Shown here in pieces: positions 15,901 to 25,687 of a stretch of 64,000 bases of DNA. Origin of the DNA: G965279335 sp965279285 (lineage in GTDB: Bacteria > Pseudomonadota > Gammaproteobacteria > DSM-16500). The stretch is from NCBI GenBank assembly GCA_965279285.1, contig OZ257148.1, positions 1,798,001-1,862,000 of the forward strand, in the 5' to 3' direction. The first letter of the stretch is position 1. The number at the start of each line of letters is the position of its first letter. The notes below the pieces were generated by a model, which was not told the DNA's origin, did no database searches, and worked only from the letters and a program-made list of their open reading frames with translations. The position numbers and the translations under genes are program-made.

Positions 15901-18655
15901 ATGCGCTGGTTTCTGTTGCAACACTGCGACCGCCTTCGGCTTCAAATCCTTCAGCAGAAAAAGTCAGCTGATAGCTCGCTTTATCAAAACGTTCTAAATT
16001 TAAAGCAAACGTAGCTAGGCCTTCGGCATTGGTTGTCGTATCTGTTAGTGTATCAGTAAAAATTTTTGGTGGCTTGTTAGGATCAAGTAATGGATCAATA
16101 AAGGTATATTGTGGAAATTCAGGGAATGAAATATGTTGTGGAGTGAGAGTGATTTTCCCCGTGATTTTACGTTGTGTTGCGGGTGCGCCGTAAAGATTCC
16201 ATAAATTAATTTTTGCAATGAGGTTGTTGGGTGAAATCCAACCTTTCGTATTTTCAACGGATAATTGGCTATTAATTCGCATTCGGTCCGGTTGAAATTC
16301 TGCAACTCGAATCGTAGTTGAGCCTAAGATACCGCCTTGATGATTATTTTTTATGATAAAAACATTGACCGCATATTCACCGGTAGGGGAAGTGTATTCC
16401 ATCGCTAAATCAAAGGTAAAATAGCCACTTGCATCGAGAGTAAACTTTTGATCTTTTACGGTAGCGCCTTTAGAGTCAGTCACGGTTATTTCTAAAGGTA
16501 AGCCAGCGGGTTGCTGTTGTGCATAAGCTTGTTTAACAATGCCGCCAAAGTGTGCGGTATCGCCGGGGCGGTAGATTTTACGATCAGAAAACAAATACGC
16601 GCTAAGAGTTTGTAATTCGACATCATTATAAACGCCACCAATATCAAATTTTGAAAAATTTAATTGGCGATCATTACTGTTAAAAGGAATAAAAGAAATA
16701 TCATTGCCTTGTTGCACGAGATAAGCAATAGGTTCACGGTCTTGAGTAAAATCTTTTACGGCAGGAAAGCTAGCATGGCCTTGTTCATCACTGATGCGGG
16801 ATAAAATGGGTAAACCATTTTTACCTAAAATAGCAACTTTTGCTTTTGCAATCGGTGTTCCTTTGGTAATCGATTGAATAAATAAATCATGACTGCCATC
16901 GCTATTATCTTTCACCATTAAACCAAGATCAGTTACTAAAACTAACTGACTGGTTTTTACTTCTAAGGGTACGTTTTTTTCTTTATCCCAAGCGATGGCT
17001 TGTAATAGAAACAAACCTTGTGGGCCCGTTGGATTCGTTTTAGTGGCGAGATATTTTCCAAGATCAATCGCGGTATATTGTTCTTTAGCTGGGTCATCAT
17101 TAAATGTTTGGATTTCAGCATAAATTTTGCTGATATTGTCTTGATTAAAGCTAGGATTAATAAAGCGTGGATTGTTAAAGTTGCCTTCAGTTTGAGTAAT
17201 CAGTTGGTTAACATTCTCAGGTAAGACTCGCGCAATTTGAAATTTTACCGCGGGGACGCCACGGACTAAAACAGATAATTTCTTTTCACTGTTTAACGCT
17301 AATAATGCACCTTTATGTAAAAAATCAATTTCTTTAGGATAATCAGGAATAGGGACAACAGAGGTATAATTGTCTGCTAATAAATAATCGCCAAAACTAT
17401 GGATGCCTTTTTCTAGTTTAATATAAACATAGCGTGTTGGAGCTACGTTAATTTTATAACTATGTAAAGACGCAAAATTTTGATCGCCCGGAATCGTTTG
17501 CAAGGTAATGGGCGTAGCCAATTTTAAGATTTTTCCTGTAACTTCACCAGGGTTATTCCATTGATAATTTTCTTTGACGGCTTCGGAGTCACTAGCCGGA
17601 TAATCTTGTGGTAATAAATAAACGTGAATTGCTTTATTCATTTCTGATTCAGTTGCACCGACTGTACTTTCGATAGTTAAAATTTGTTCTGGTCTGCCTT
17701 GATTATTTTTAACGATGCTCACTTTGGAATTGCTGATTTTAAAATAACTATTAGCATCAGGAATGAGAGTAGTTTGTTCGAGTGTCTCTAATGTTGCTGA
17801 TGAGCCAGTACTTGATTTTACGCCATCTTTTATTGCCAGCTTTAAATATTTACTGGTGTCAGGCAAAGGTAATGGTTCTGAGCGTAAATAAGCTATGCGT
17901 TTGTTTTCATCATACGAAAAATTAAATTTAAAATGTTGTTTTACTTTGGCATTTTTTAGTGTTTCTAACGTTAACGAAGTATTGCTTTCTAAGCTTTTTG
18001 TATCAACCGGAAAATTAAAATTTAAGGTGGCAACAGCTAAACGTAATTGTGGGTTAATCGGGTCTTGATAAAATTTAAATTCCGCAATATTTGCTTCAAA
18101 AGGTAAGGTTGAAAAACTGTAAGAAAGGTCAGCCATTTTTGCTGTTGGAGCAAAAAAACTTTTTTTAAATTGCACAGTATAATCTTGTCCTGCAGGCCAA
18201 TCTTGGCTGGGCGTAAAAACTAAGCGGCTATCGCTCTCCCACACCCATTTGCCTGGTATCGATGGTGTAAGGGTAACGCCATCTGTTATTGTTTTGTCAA
18301 TCGAGTTAAGCGGTGCGACCGATTTTTCTGTGAATGGATCGGTTGTAATTCCAAAATCAATGATTAATCGATCAGGTGTCAGCACCTTATCAACTGGTGT
18401 CATTTGAGGTGGGGTAATAATAGCTGATATAAGGGCAGGGTGAGGCTGATTTTTGTGCCAATAATAACTATAAACACCTAAGAGACTTACCCCGACTAAA
18501 GCAGCTATAATGCTGACAACGAGTCGTCTATGACTGGATAGTACTTGGCGTAGATGTTTGATCCAGGGTGGGCTACTCCAAATTATTTTCCCTACAAAAA
18601 GACTAAAAAATGATCCTACTTTATTTATTAGCTGGGAAAATATGTGTTTATTCAT
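12914..18655 (-). CDS. Alpha-2-macroglobulin family protein (YfhM type)
   Basis: A 1913-residue periplasmic protease-trap protein thought to guard the cell envelope together with PBP1C. A cytoplasmic stretch is followed by a membrane helix at about residues 45-66 (VSIIAALVGVSLLGVYSYYW). Next come the macroglobulin-like beta domains (including the bait region), the A2M domain, and the thioester domain with YGCTEQL: Cys1470 and Gln1473 form the thioester. The C-terminus is a receptor-binding-like beta domain. E. coli YfhM is a lipoprotein of about 1650 residues; this one is longer and appears helix-anchored. It is divergent from pbpC with 47 bases between starts, the classical yfhM-pbpC pairing. 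TATAAT-like boxes occur in that gap. Confidence 0.93.
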   Translation of the reverse strand: MNKHIFSQLINKVGSFFSLFVGKIIWSSPPWIKHLRQVLSSHRRLVVSIIAALVGVSLLGVYSYYWHKNQPHPALISAIITPPQMTPVDKVLTPDRLIIDFGITTDPFTEKSVAPLNSIDKTITDGVTLTPSIPGKWVWESDSRLVFTPSQDWPAGQDYTVQFKKSFFAPTAKMADLSYSFSTLPFEANIAEFKFYQDPINPQLRLAVATLNFNFPVDTKSLESNTSLTLETLKNAKVKQHFKFNFSYDENKRIAYLRSEPLPLPDTSKYLKLAIKDGVKSSTGSSATLETLEQTTLIPDANSYFKISNSKVSIVKNNQGRPEQILTIESTVGATESEMNKAIHVYLLPQDYPASDSEAVKENYQWNNPGEVTGKILKLATPITLQTIPGDQNFASLHSYKINVAPTRYVYIKLEKGIHSFGDYLLADNYTSVVPIPDYPKEIDFLHKGALLALNSEKKLSVLVRGVPAVKFQIARVLPENVNQLITQTEGNFNNPRFINPSFNQDNISKIYAEIQTFNDDPAKEQYTAIDLGKYLATKTNPTGPQGLFLLQAIAWDKEKNVPLEVKTSQLVLVTDLGLMVKDNSDGSHDLFIQSITKGTPIAKAKVAILGKNGLPILSRISDEQGHASFPAVKDFTQDREPIAYLVQQGNDISFIPFNSNDRQLNFSKFDIGGVYNDVELQTLSAYLFSDRKIYRPGDTAHFGGIVKQAYAQQQPAGLPLEITVTDSKGATVKDQKFTLDASGYFTFDLAMEYTSPTGEYAVNVFIIKNNHQGGILGSTTIRVAEFQPDRMRINSQLSVENTKGWISPNNLIAKINLWNLYGAPATQRKITGKITLTPQHISFPEFPQYTFIDPLLDPNKPPKIFTDTLTDTTTNAEGLATFALNLERFDKASYQLTFSAEGFEAEGGRSVATETSALISPLDYFIGYKPDGNLSYIKQHDQRKVNLIAVNPQLKLIAVNNLKIQIAELQTVSTLVKNNDGTFQYKSLVKNNILSTTPLSISQTNSDYVLPTQQTGDFIVTILDQNNTELSRFKFTVAGTSQLSLSKNAELAIKLNKTEYVPGEEIELQITAPYTGGGLITIERDKVYATQWFKTNTMSSVQKIRVPKDFKGNGYINVAFVRNWDSPEIFVSPLSYSIAPFSINHSNQAIKINLTTPDLAQPGEPFIIKYKSDKPGKIIIFAVDEGILQVADYKTPDPLAYFFQKHALEVITQQTVDQILPKYIQARELSAVGGDGSADALRSHINPFKRKTDLPVVYWSGIVDTDTVERQLVYPLPDYFNGTLRVMAVAVAPDAVGAAEKKSIVKGDFVINPNVPTFVAPGDEFQVTASIANNVKGSGNNANITVEISATPQLEIISNTKQTINISENQEKSVSYKIRAKDFLDTARIDFIASLGNKSRRMSSTLSVRPANNFSTTLVSGTSQDAEKKFALTRIVYPEYRKVTAVASSSPLVLLLGLQRYLDNFPYGCTEQLVSKAFPLMALINNPELIDDKIIATHKINETIQLIAQRQMSSGGFSYWPEVGDYPSNEFASVYAMHFLTEAKAHNYPVPNDVFLAGISYLKELAQHDVTDLNQARIQAYAIYILTRNEIVTTNYLTHLQVYLDQDKKQTWHQDIIGAYLAATYQLLKNENIAKQLIEYYQPHAQLKEPSDFYTTDNADAQYLYLLALHFPDLLTKKGELIALSLVDAMNNGAINTIFSSYASLALSAYGDLAKKRNDNPLSISEIFTNNETKTPTTLANHYLKINLNVLTKKISIHNPSKQTYFYQILESGFDKQLPTSAVKNNMEVYREYHDLQGNIIDHATLGDEIEVHIQVRSLKDEDLNNIAIVDLLPGGFEVVNDSVMNNNVDSAEAREDRVVFFSSVTPSTKEIVYRIKAINQGKYTVPAVFAESMYNPLINAHSAVSSIGVKE

Positions 18656-18702
18656 GTATAATTTCTCAAGTTACGTATAATTAATGAGCACCCTTTAAAC
18701 CG

Positions 18703-21011
18703 ATGAGCAAGTACTTAAAGTGGACAATCATAACCTGTGTTGGTTTTTTTGTCACCATCTCCGCACTATTATTTTTTCCTAAACCGCCATTGTTAGAAGG
18801 TATAGCATACTCTCGTGCAGTATATGATGATAGTCAGCATTTATTACGTTTAACGTTAAGTCCGGAGCAAAAATATCGTTATTTTGTCCCTCTTTCTCAT
18901 ATAGCACCGGAATTAATTAACGCTACCTTATTGCAAGAAGATCAATATTTTCGTTGGCATTATGGGTTTAATCCTATTTCCATGTTAAAAGCCACGTGGG
19001 AAACGTATTTTATGCAATCACGGCGAGTGGGCGCCTCAACGATTACTATGCAAGTGGCGCGGATTCGATTTGGAATTCATTCAAAAACAGGGTTAGGAAA
19101 AGTCTGGCAAATTTGTCGGGCAATACAACTTGAAATGCATTATAGCAAAGACCAAATTTTAGAAGCGTATTTAAATCTGGCTCCTTATGGAAATAATATC
19201 GAAGGTGTGGGTGCTGCTAGTTTAATTTATTTTAATAAACCAGTAAATCAACTGACCTTACCCGAGGCACTGACGTTGGCAATTATTCCACAACATCCAG
19301 CTCAACGTACACCTCAACAAGTAAAATTAAAACAAATTCGACAAAAATTATTTACACGCTGGTTGGTGCAACATCCAATGGATGTTAAACAACAAAGTTT
19401 ATTTGATTTACCTTTGCAAATGCAAAATACGCAAAATTTACCTTTTTTTGCACCGCATTTTGTAAATACAGTTTTGCAAACTGCACCAGCAACTCAGCAA
19501 AATATAACGAGCACCTTAAATTTACATTTACAAAAGACATTAGAAAAAATCACAACACATTATTTAAAAAGAAAAAAAACCTTAGGTGTTTATAATGCTG
19601 CGGTTTTATTAATTGATACACGTGATATGAGTGTGAAGAGCTTGGTAGGTTCGGCAGATTTTTTTGATCGTAAAATAGCAGGGCAAATTAATGGTACTGA
19701 TATTAAGCGTTCGCCAGGTTCAACATTAAAACCTTTTATTTATGGTTTAGCGCTCGACCAGGGTTTAATTCATCCTAATACTATTTTAAAAGATGTTCCG
19801 CATAGTTTTGGTAGTTATAATCCTGAAAATTTTGATTATGATTTTGATGGTCCTATTCATGCAAAAGATGCCTTAGTATTAAGTCGTAATATTCCAGCAA
19901 TAACATTGGCTGACCAATTGTCGCAACCTAATCTTTATGCATTATTACAAGCAGCACAAATCCGACAATTAAAATCAGAATCTTATTATGGTCTCGCACT
20001 TGTTTTGGGCGGGGCTGAAGTCACAATGCAAGAGCTTGCTGGTTTATATGCCATGTTAGTTAATGATGGAATATGCAAGGATTGCGTTTTGAAAAAACGC
20101 AAACGTTACCAGCAAAACATCGATTGTTAAGTCCAGAAGCCAGTTATCTTGTTTTAGATATGTTAAAAAACACACCTCGACCAGAAGAAAGTATTAATTA
20201 TAGCAATAAATTACAAAACAAGGTTGCTTGGAAAACGGGAACTTCATCAGGTTATCGTGATGCTTGGTCTATTGGTGTCGTAGGCCCTTATGTGGTAGCG
20301 GTTTGGATTGGTAACTTTGATAATAAGAGTAATCATGCTTTTGTTGGTAAAACAATCGCTGCGCCATTATTATTTGAAGTGATTGAAGGCTTACGACATG
20401 AATTAGGACAGATTCCCAATATAGAAAAAAAATCCAATCAATACAATTTAACGCAAGTTGCTGTTTGTAAAGCTTCTGGTATGTTACCAACACGTTATTG
20501 CACAGATACTGAATCAACTTGGTTTATTCCGGGGAAATCACCAATAAAAACCGATACGATTTATCGAGAAGTTGCTATTGATAAAACAACGGGATTACGT
20601 TCTTGTGTTTTTAATCAAAATACTCGTTTTGTGATTTATGAATTTTGGTCGTCTGATTTATTAAAAATTTTTAAAGCAGCCGGTATTCAACGTCGCACAC
20701 CACCACCGTATGATACACATTGTTCACCATTAAATTCAGCGGGACTGAGTCCACAAATTATTTCACCGCAATTACAATTAACTTATATATTGCGTGCTAA
20801 TTCAGCTAACTTGACAACCATTCCATTGACTGTTGTGACCGATGCCGATGTGAGTGTTGTTTATTGGTTTATTAATGATGTTTATCTAGGAAAAACAAAA
20901 CGCGATCAGCCGTATTTATGGCAAGCAAAGGCAGGTAAGTTTGTTGTGAGAGTTGTTGATGATCATGGCCGCTCTGATGCGCGAGATGTGGTTGTGCAAA
21001 TGGAAAATTAA
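18703..21011 (+). pseudogene. pbpC: Penicillin-binding protein 1C, frameshifted
   Basis: Normally a bifunctional enzyme polymerising glycan (GT51) and cross-linking peptides. The first frame (18703-20130, 475 residues) has a membrane anchor, the transglycosylase domain (LLQEDQYFRWHYGFNP, GASTITMQVARI) and the first part of the transpeptidase: S340-T-L-K343 (SxxK) and S394-R-N396 (SxN). The second frame (to 21011) carries the KTG motif (WKTGTSSGYRDAW, codon at 20232) and the C-terminal BiPBP domain. The shift is -1, between about 20068 and 20098. Adding one A at about 20070 gives NDGNMQGLRFEKTQTL, which reads like an intact protein. An A6 run (20092-20097) in the zone also allows slippage or a sequencing error. 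If real, the transpeptidase is dead while the transglycosylase may survive. Confidence 0.85.
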
Positions 21012-21055
21012 TGTAAGTATATAAGCAGCTAGGAAATGATCAGCATACAAAGTTT

Positions 21056-21171
21056 GGTGGGCACGCTGCGCTTTGCCCACCCTACATTAATTATCTTTTT
21101 AGGGTGGGCAAGGTGCAGCATTTTCACCAAGTATTCACATAGTAGGGTGGGCAAAGCGCAGCGTGCCCACC
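21056..21171. repeat. Three palindromic repeat arms
   Basis: One arm in the forward sense (21056-21086), a strongly diverged reverse arm (21101-21128, with GGTGCAGCATTTTCACC) and a good reverse arm (21142-21171). A second insertion or a duplication with decay would explain the triplet. It separates pbpC from the fimV-like gene. Confidence 0.85.
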
Positions 21172-21223
21172 AAATTAGTTACCATAACATTTAAATTAAA
21201 TTTATTTCCAAGGAAGAGCAGCT

Positions 21224-21574
21224 ATGCCATTCTTAACTGAATTACAACAAATTTTAAATAATCCTCACTATCAACCCCTATTTATGTTTGTAGCTACCTT
21301 GATAGCATTAATGTTATTACGCAGTTTATTACGATCTCCGCATCAGCCAGCGAATAAAAAAAAGGCGGATACTATTCCGTCATCAACTATTTTAACGAAT
21401 AAAGATATAGAAATGGTAGCAGGGGACGATATTATTACCACGCAATTAGATTTGGCTCGTGCATATGCTGAAATGGGTAAGAAACAGTTAGCAAAATCTA
21501 TCTTGCAAAGTGTTGTTAAGCAGGGTAAACCAGAGCAGCAACAAGAAGCTCGTCAATTAATTGATTCGATGTAA
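21224..21574 (+). CDS. Small membrane protein with FimV C-terminal domain
   Basis: A 116-residue protein with one membrane helix (about residues 17-36) and a C-terminal region DLARAYAEMGKKQLAKSILQ followed by QQEARQLIDSM, the conserved TPR-like FimV/HubP C-terminal domain. Full FimV proteins are several hundred residues long, with a LysM domain and acidic repeats; only the end is kept here. Its position directly before truA and accD matches the fimV-truA-(trpF)-accD order of pseudomonads and Legionella, so it is the fimV locus in reduced form. HubP/FimV recruits polar proteins; a minimal version may keep only its protein-interaction part. AGGA precedes the ATG. Confidence 0.75.
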   Translation: MPFLTELQQILNNPHYQPLFMFVATLIALMLLRSLLRSPHQPANKKKADTIPSSTILTNKDIEMVAGDDIITTQLDLARAYAEMGKKQLAKSILQSVVKQGKPEQQQEARQLIDSM

Positions 21575-21578
21575 AAAT

Positions 21579-22358
21579 ATGCGTATTGCGTTAGGAATTG
21601 AATACAATGGTAAAGATTTTTTTGGTTGGCAGCGTCAACAAAATTTACCTACCATTCAGGGTCATTTAGAATCTGCTTTAAGTCAGATTGCCAATGAATC
21701 GATATTGCTTACTTGTGCGGGACGTACGGATGCGGGTGTTCATGCGAGTGGGCAAGTTGTGCATTTCGATACAACAGCAGTGAGGGAGATCTCTGCTTGG
21801 ACTTTGGGTGTTAATAGTTATTTACCAGCGAGTATTTCGGTTCGTTGGGCACAAGAAGTGGATCACGATTTTAGTGCGCGATTTTCAGCGTTATTTCGTC
21901 GTTATCGTTATGTCATCCACAATCAAGCAGTACGTTCTGCGCTTTTTGCTGCAAGAGCAACTTGGTGTCCTCATCCTTTAAATCCGGAATTAATGCAGCA
22001 AGGAGCGCAATATTTGCTCGGTGAATTAGACTTCACTTCTTTCCGATCATCACAATGTGAGTCAAATACACCCATGCGTAACGTGCATGAAATTCAGATT
22101 AAGCAATATGCTGAGTTTATTATTGTGGAAATTCAAGCAAATGCTTTTTTACACCACATGGTTAGAAATATAGTTGGGTCACTGATGCTAGTCGGTCGTG
22201 GAGAAAAAAATCCCATTTGGATTCAAGAGCTTATAATGGCTAAAGATCGTCGAATGGCAGCCGGTACGGCTTCTGCTGCTGGTTTATATCTTGTCAAAGT
22301 TCAGTATCCTGATAAATATCCACTACCTAATGCACAAAATACGGTTTTATTTCTTTGA
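21579..22358 (+). CDS. truA: tRNA pseudouridine(38-40) synthase
   Basis: Converts uridines 38-40 of the tRNA anticodon stem to pseudouridine. The protein is 259 residues from the ATG at 21579; in-frame sequence upstream overlaps the previous gene and lacks the family start. RIALGIEYNGKDFFGWQRQ is the conserved N-terminus and AGRTDAGVHASGQVVHFD holds the catalytic Asp. FLHHMVRNIVGSL is the conserved C-terminal RNA-binding segment. It starts four bases after the fimV-like stop and has little Shine-Dalgarno sequence of its own, so it is probably translationally coupled. Confidence 0.95.
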   Translation: MRIALGIEYNGKDFFGWQRQQNLPTIQGHLESALSQIANESILLTCAGRTDAGVHASGQVVHFDTTAVREISAWTLGVNSYLPASISVRWAQEVDHDFSARFSALFRRYRYVIHNQAVRSALFAARATWCPHPLNPELMQQGAQYLLGELDFTSFRSSQCESNTPMRNVHEIQIKQYAEFIIVEIQANAFLHHMVRNIVGSLMLVGRGEKNPIWIQELIMAKDRRMAAGTASAAGLYLVKVQYPDKYPLPNAQNTVLFL

Positions 22359-22432
22359 GAAGCTGTTTTTATTCAGCAATTACTTCTATAATTTGGTAAA
22401 TTTTTTTAGCGTTAGATAATAAGAGAGATGAC

Positions 22433-23311
22433 ATGAGCTGGTTTAAAAAGTTGTTGCCATTACGAATTAGAACGGATGCAGTTACTAAAAAAGGTGTGCC
22501 AGAAGGATTATGGTCTAAGTGTGATAGATGTAGTGCTGTTTTATATCGCACTGAGCTAGAGCGTAACTTAGAAGTTTGTCCCAAGTGTGATTATCATATG
22601 CGTATTTCAGCCCGTAAACGATTGAAATATTTTCTTGATGACGGTCCTCAAGTTGAAATTGGCGCTGATGTTGGGCCTATCGATTTACTTAAATTTAAAG
22701 ATTTAAAAAAATATAAAGATCGGATTTCCACTGCGCAAAAAGACACAGAAGAAAAAGAAGCACTTATTGTGTTACGTGGTCACGTACATGGTATTCCGCT
22801 TGTTGCTGCTGCTTTTGAATATGGGTTTATTGGTGGTTCGATGGGTGCTGCGGTAGGTGAACGTTTTGTGCGAGGAGTTCAAGCTGCTCTTGAGTTGAAT
22901 ATGCCATTTGTTTGTTTTTCTGCAAGCGGTGGAGCACGTATGCAAGAAGCACTTATTTCATTAATGCAAATGGCAAAAGTCAGCGCGGCATTAGCACAAT
23001 TATCAGAAAAAGGTATCCCTTATATTTCAGTACTCACAGATCCTACCATGGGTGGCGTTTCTGCGAGTTTAGCTATGTTAGGAGATATTATTGTTGCAGA
23101 ACCTAAAGCATTAATTGGGTTTGCTGGGCCACGTGTGATTGAACAAACGGTACGTGAAACATTACCTGAAGGTTTTCAGCGTAGTGAATTTTTACTCGAT
23201 CATGGCGCTATTGATATGATTATTAGTCGCGTGAATATGCGGCCGATGTTAAGCAGAATATTAGCAAAATTAACTCGACAACGAGCTATTCAATTTCAAG
23301 AAAATTCTTAA
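22433..23311 (+). CDS. accD: Acetyl-CoA carboxylase carboxyltransferase subunit beta
   Basis: Transfers the carboxyl group from biotin carboxyl carrier protein to acetyl-CoA in the first step of fatty acid synthesis, with AccA. The 292 residues start SWFKKLLP. A four-cysteine zinc ribbon (CDRCSAVLY and CPKCDYHM, about residues 24-60) is followed by the crotonase-like carboxyltransferase domain with GGSMGAAVGERF and SASGGARMQEALISLMQM. In many relatives trpF precedes and folC follows; both are missing here. Confidence 0.96.
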   Translation: MSWFKKLLPLRIRTDAVTKKGVPEGLWSKCDRCSAVLYRTELERNLEVCPKCDYHMRISARKRLKYFLDDGPQVEIGADVGPIDLLKFKDLKKYKDRISTAQKDTEEKEALIVLRGHVHGIPLVAAAFEYGFIGGSMGAAVGERFVRGVQAALELNMPFVCFSASGGARMQEALISLMQMAKVSAALAQLSEKGIPYISVLTDPTMGGVSASLAMLGDIIVAEPKALIGFAGPRVIEQTVRETLPEGFQRSEFLLDHGAIDMIISRVNMRPMLSRILAKLTRQRAIQFQENS

Positions 23312-23330
23312 TTTTATTTTGAGGTGATAC

Positions 23331-24320
23331 ATGGAAAGAAGAACAACACAAAGAATTATAGGAGGTTTGGTTGTAGCTGCCTTGATTATAATTTCTTTAC
23401 CATTATTGTTTGATGGAAATAATACCACAACAGAAACAGCAGAAATGAAAGCACCACCATTTCCCGATCAAGAACAACAAAGCTCAACACCATCAGCACA
23501 AAATACCGCGGATAATGCGCCCAGCGCTGCGCCTGCGGTGATGGGTGATCCACAAGTATCAGCAGATAATATTAATAGTCCTTCTTTGCATCCTATTGCA
23601 GCCAATGGACAAGAAAATAATGTTGATGCATTGATAGCGCCAGAAGCTGCAGTAACATCTGCAACGAATACGCCATCAGAGGCAGCAGCAGTGGTTACAT
23701 CGGATAAAACTGCAATGGTATCAGCAAGTGCTTCATCAGCAGCACCTGAAGCTGCAATATCTGCACCGAATGCTTCACCGGTGGTAACACCAGAGCCAGC
23801 AGCAACAAATCTTTTTGCTACTAGTCAGGAAGCCAGTGCAGCAAATCCATCTGTGTCTGCTACAACAAATAATAATGCAACACCTGCTCCTGTATCATCA
23901 GCAAATATCCCGCCAGCGGCTGCCGTTGATACAAGTGCTAGCTCTCTGATCATAAATGAAGAGCAGCAAATAACAGCAGAAAAAATAACGGAAGAATCGA
24001 CGCACGCTAAAAAGCCAACAATGAAAATTAAAAATCATGTAAAAATGGCTCAAAATAATGATCAGCCATCACAGGATTTAAAAAAGTCAGCATGGGTGGT
24101 GCAAATGGGTAGTTTTAAAAATAAAGCCAATGCTATTCGTTTAGCTAACCAATTACGAGCATTAGGTTATAAAGCATTTACTCAAACTCGTGGTAATAGT
24201 TTACGCGTTTTTGTGGGCCCCGAATTTCAACAAGCTGCAGCAAATTCATTAGCCAGTAAAATTCAAGAAAAAATAAATATGCAAGGTATTATTGTTTCCT
24301 ATAAACCATTTGAAATTTAG
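23331..24320 (+). CDS. DedD-like SPOR-domain protein
   Basis: A 329-residue inner-membrane protein. A short cytoplasmic N-terminus (ERRTTQRIIGG) leads into one helix (about residues 10-27), then a long Ala/Ser/Pro/Thr-rich periplasmic linker (about 30-240) and a C-terminal SPOR domain (WVVQMGSFKNKANAIRLANQ to the end), which binds denuded septal glycan. The position after accD matches dedD. It likely has a role in cell constriction. The linker is longer and more Ala-rich than in E. coli DedD. It converges with lpxH with a four-base overlap of coding ends. Confidence 0.88.
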   Translation: MERRTTQRIIGGLVVAALIIISLPLLFDGNNTTTETAEMKAPPFPDQEQQSSTPSAQNTADNAPSAAPAVMGDPQVSADNINSPSLHPIAANGQENNVDALIAPEAAVTSATNTPSEAAAVVTSDKTAMVSASASSAAPEAAISAPNASPVVTPEPAATNLFATSQEASAANPSVSATTNNNATPAPVSSANIPPAAAVDTSASSLIINEEQQITAEKITEESTHAKKPTMKIKNHVKMAQNNDQPSQDLKKSAWVVQMGSFKNKANAIRLANQLRALGYKAFTQTRGNSLRVFVGPEFQQAAANSLASKIQEKINMQGIIVSYKPFEI

Positions 24321-25036
24321 AAAATAATAAATTCTTGCTGGCCATCTGCTTTGCAAATTAATGCATTACCCTTATCATGCCACGCACCTAACACGGTGCG
24401 TGTTGCTGGTTTATTTTGTAATTGAAAAGAATGAGTCGCCTGACGATGGGTATGACCATGAATTAAATGTTGTACCTGATGCTTATTCATGACTCTTTCA
24501 ACTTCTGCTTGTGTCACATCCATAATATTATCGGGTAGTTTTGCAATATGTGATTTACTTTTTTCTCGATAATGTTGAGCGATTATGCGACGTTTTTTTA
24601 AGGATTTTAATAAAAAAAGTTTTTGTAGTATCCAACAGTGCATTTTTTTTCGCGCTTTTAAATAATGAATATCATCCGTGCATAAGGTATCGCCGTGCAT
24701 TAATAAAGTGGGGGTACCATAAATATCAATGACATATTCATCAGGTAATAGTTGGCACGCAGTTGTTTGAAGAAATTTTTTGCCAATTAAAAAATCGCGA
24801 TTACCATGCATAAAATAAATAGCTAAACCCTGATCTGTTGCTGAGCGTAATGCATTGATAATGATTTGATTAAAGGGAGTCAGATCATCATCGCCGATCC
24901 ATGTTTCAAAAAAATCACCGAGTATATATAAAGCTTTAGCTTGTTGAGTGCACTGTGTAAGAAACGTAAGAAAAGTGTCTTTAGAGGAGGGATGGGTTTC
25001 ATCTAAGTGTAAATCTGAGATAAATATTATGGTCAT
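24317..25036 (-). CDS. lpxH: UDP-2,3-diacylglucosamine diphosphatase
   Basis: Hydrolyses UDP-2,3-diacylglucosamine to lipid X in lipid A synthesis, on the inner face of the inner membrane. All metallophosphoesterase motifs are present: ISDLHLDE, GDFFETWIGDDD, MHGNRDFLIG, MHGDTLCTDD and IHGHTHRQ. The ATG at 25036 gives 239 residues starting TIIFISDLHL, the usual family start; a TTG nine codons upstream is less likely. Its presence means the organism makes lipid A. Confidence 0.93.
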   Translation of the reverse strand: MTIIFISDLHLDETHPSSKDTFLTFLTQCTQQAKALYILGDFFETWIGDDDLTPFNQIIINALRSATDQGLAIYFMHGNRDFLIGKKFLQTTACQLLPDEYVIDIYGTPTLLMHGDTLCTDDIHYLKARKKMHCWILQKLFLLKSLKKRRIIAQHYREKSKSHIAKLPDNIMDVTQAEVERVMNKHQVQHLIHGHTHRQATHSFQLQNKPATRTVLGAWHDKGNALICKADGQQEFIIF

Positions 25037-25122
25037 AAAATGGTCATTTGTCAATAGGTTCAATTTTCTAATTTTACCCTATAATAGAAGTGTAGCTAGC
25101 GGTTTTTTTAAGGAGAATTATT

Positions 25123-25683
25123 ATGGCCTTATTACTTAATTCCACCTCAGTTGCTTTATGGTATGACATAGTTCATGAGGCAGAAGCCGCTTGCACAATA
25201 GCTTTAAAAGAAGAGCTAGAGGCATATTTAGTCTTTCTTTTAGCTCGTTTTGCTAATAAGCCTCATATTGTCAGTCAGGTGATAGCCAGTGAATTTTTAG
25301 CAGGTTTAAGTTGTAATCCACATCAGCGCGAGTTAGCGATGCAAGAAGTGGGGGATAAATGTCTGTTATTTTCTGGATTATTTCCACAAATGGCAGCAAA
25401 AAGATTAGTGAAAATTAGTTATTTTGTTAATTTGGGTCAATCCGCTTATTCCGTTATTTCGAAAAAAAACAGTGACTTGTACAATATGTTATCGACACAA
25501 TTTGTGCAGTTAATGGATATTTTACAATCCATTCGTTGTTATACCAAAGAAGTTTCAGAATTATTACCGATGGAAGCTTATGAGCTGTGGAATGACGTTG
25601 GTAGTCAACGAGCATTGCGTTCTTTAAAACAGTACACTTCAGGAGCGCCTGTGCTCATTAATTCTGAAAATTACCACCAATAA
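25123..25683 (+). CDS. Conserved-looking soluble protein of unknown function
   Basis: A 186-residue, largely helical protein with no signal peptide, membrane helix or motif I recognise. AAGGAG lies seven bases before the ATG, so it is well expressed if transcribed. Cysteines are scattered (AACTIAL, LSCNPHQ, KCLLFSG, IRCYTKE). Base composition matches the neighbours and it lies between lpxH and adk, so it looks like a lineage-specific core gene rather than an accessory one. The residues LFPQMAAKRLVKISYFVNLGQ, about the middle, look most constrained. Confidence 0.7.
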   Translation: MALLLNSTSVALWYDIVHEAEAACTIALKEELEAYLVFLLARFANKPHIVSQVIASEFLAGLSCNPHQRELAMQEVGDKCLLFSGLFPQMAAKRLVKISYFVNLGQSAYSVISKKNSDLYNMLSTQFVQLMDILQSIRCYTKEVSELLPMEAYELWNDVGSQRALRSLKQYTSGAPVLINSENYHQ

Positions 25684-25687
25684 CCCA

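Noticed and set aside
20073..20130. Programmed -1 frameshift in pbpC
   Set aside because: The frame change is in the right direction and an A6 run is present, but the zero-frame codons (TTG AAA AAA CGC) do not make a canonical slippery heptamer, and single-base loss near 20070 gives a better joined sequence. Kept only as an alternative.
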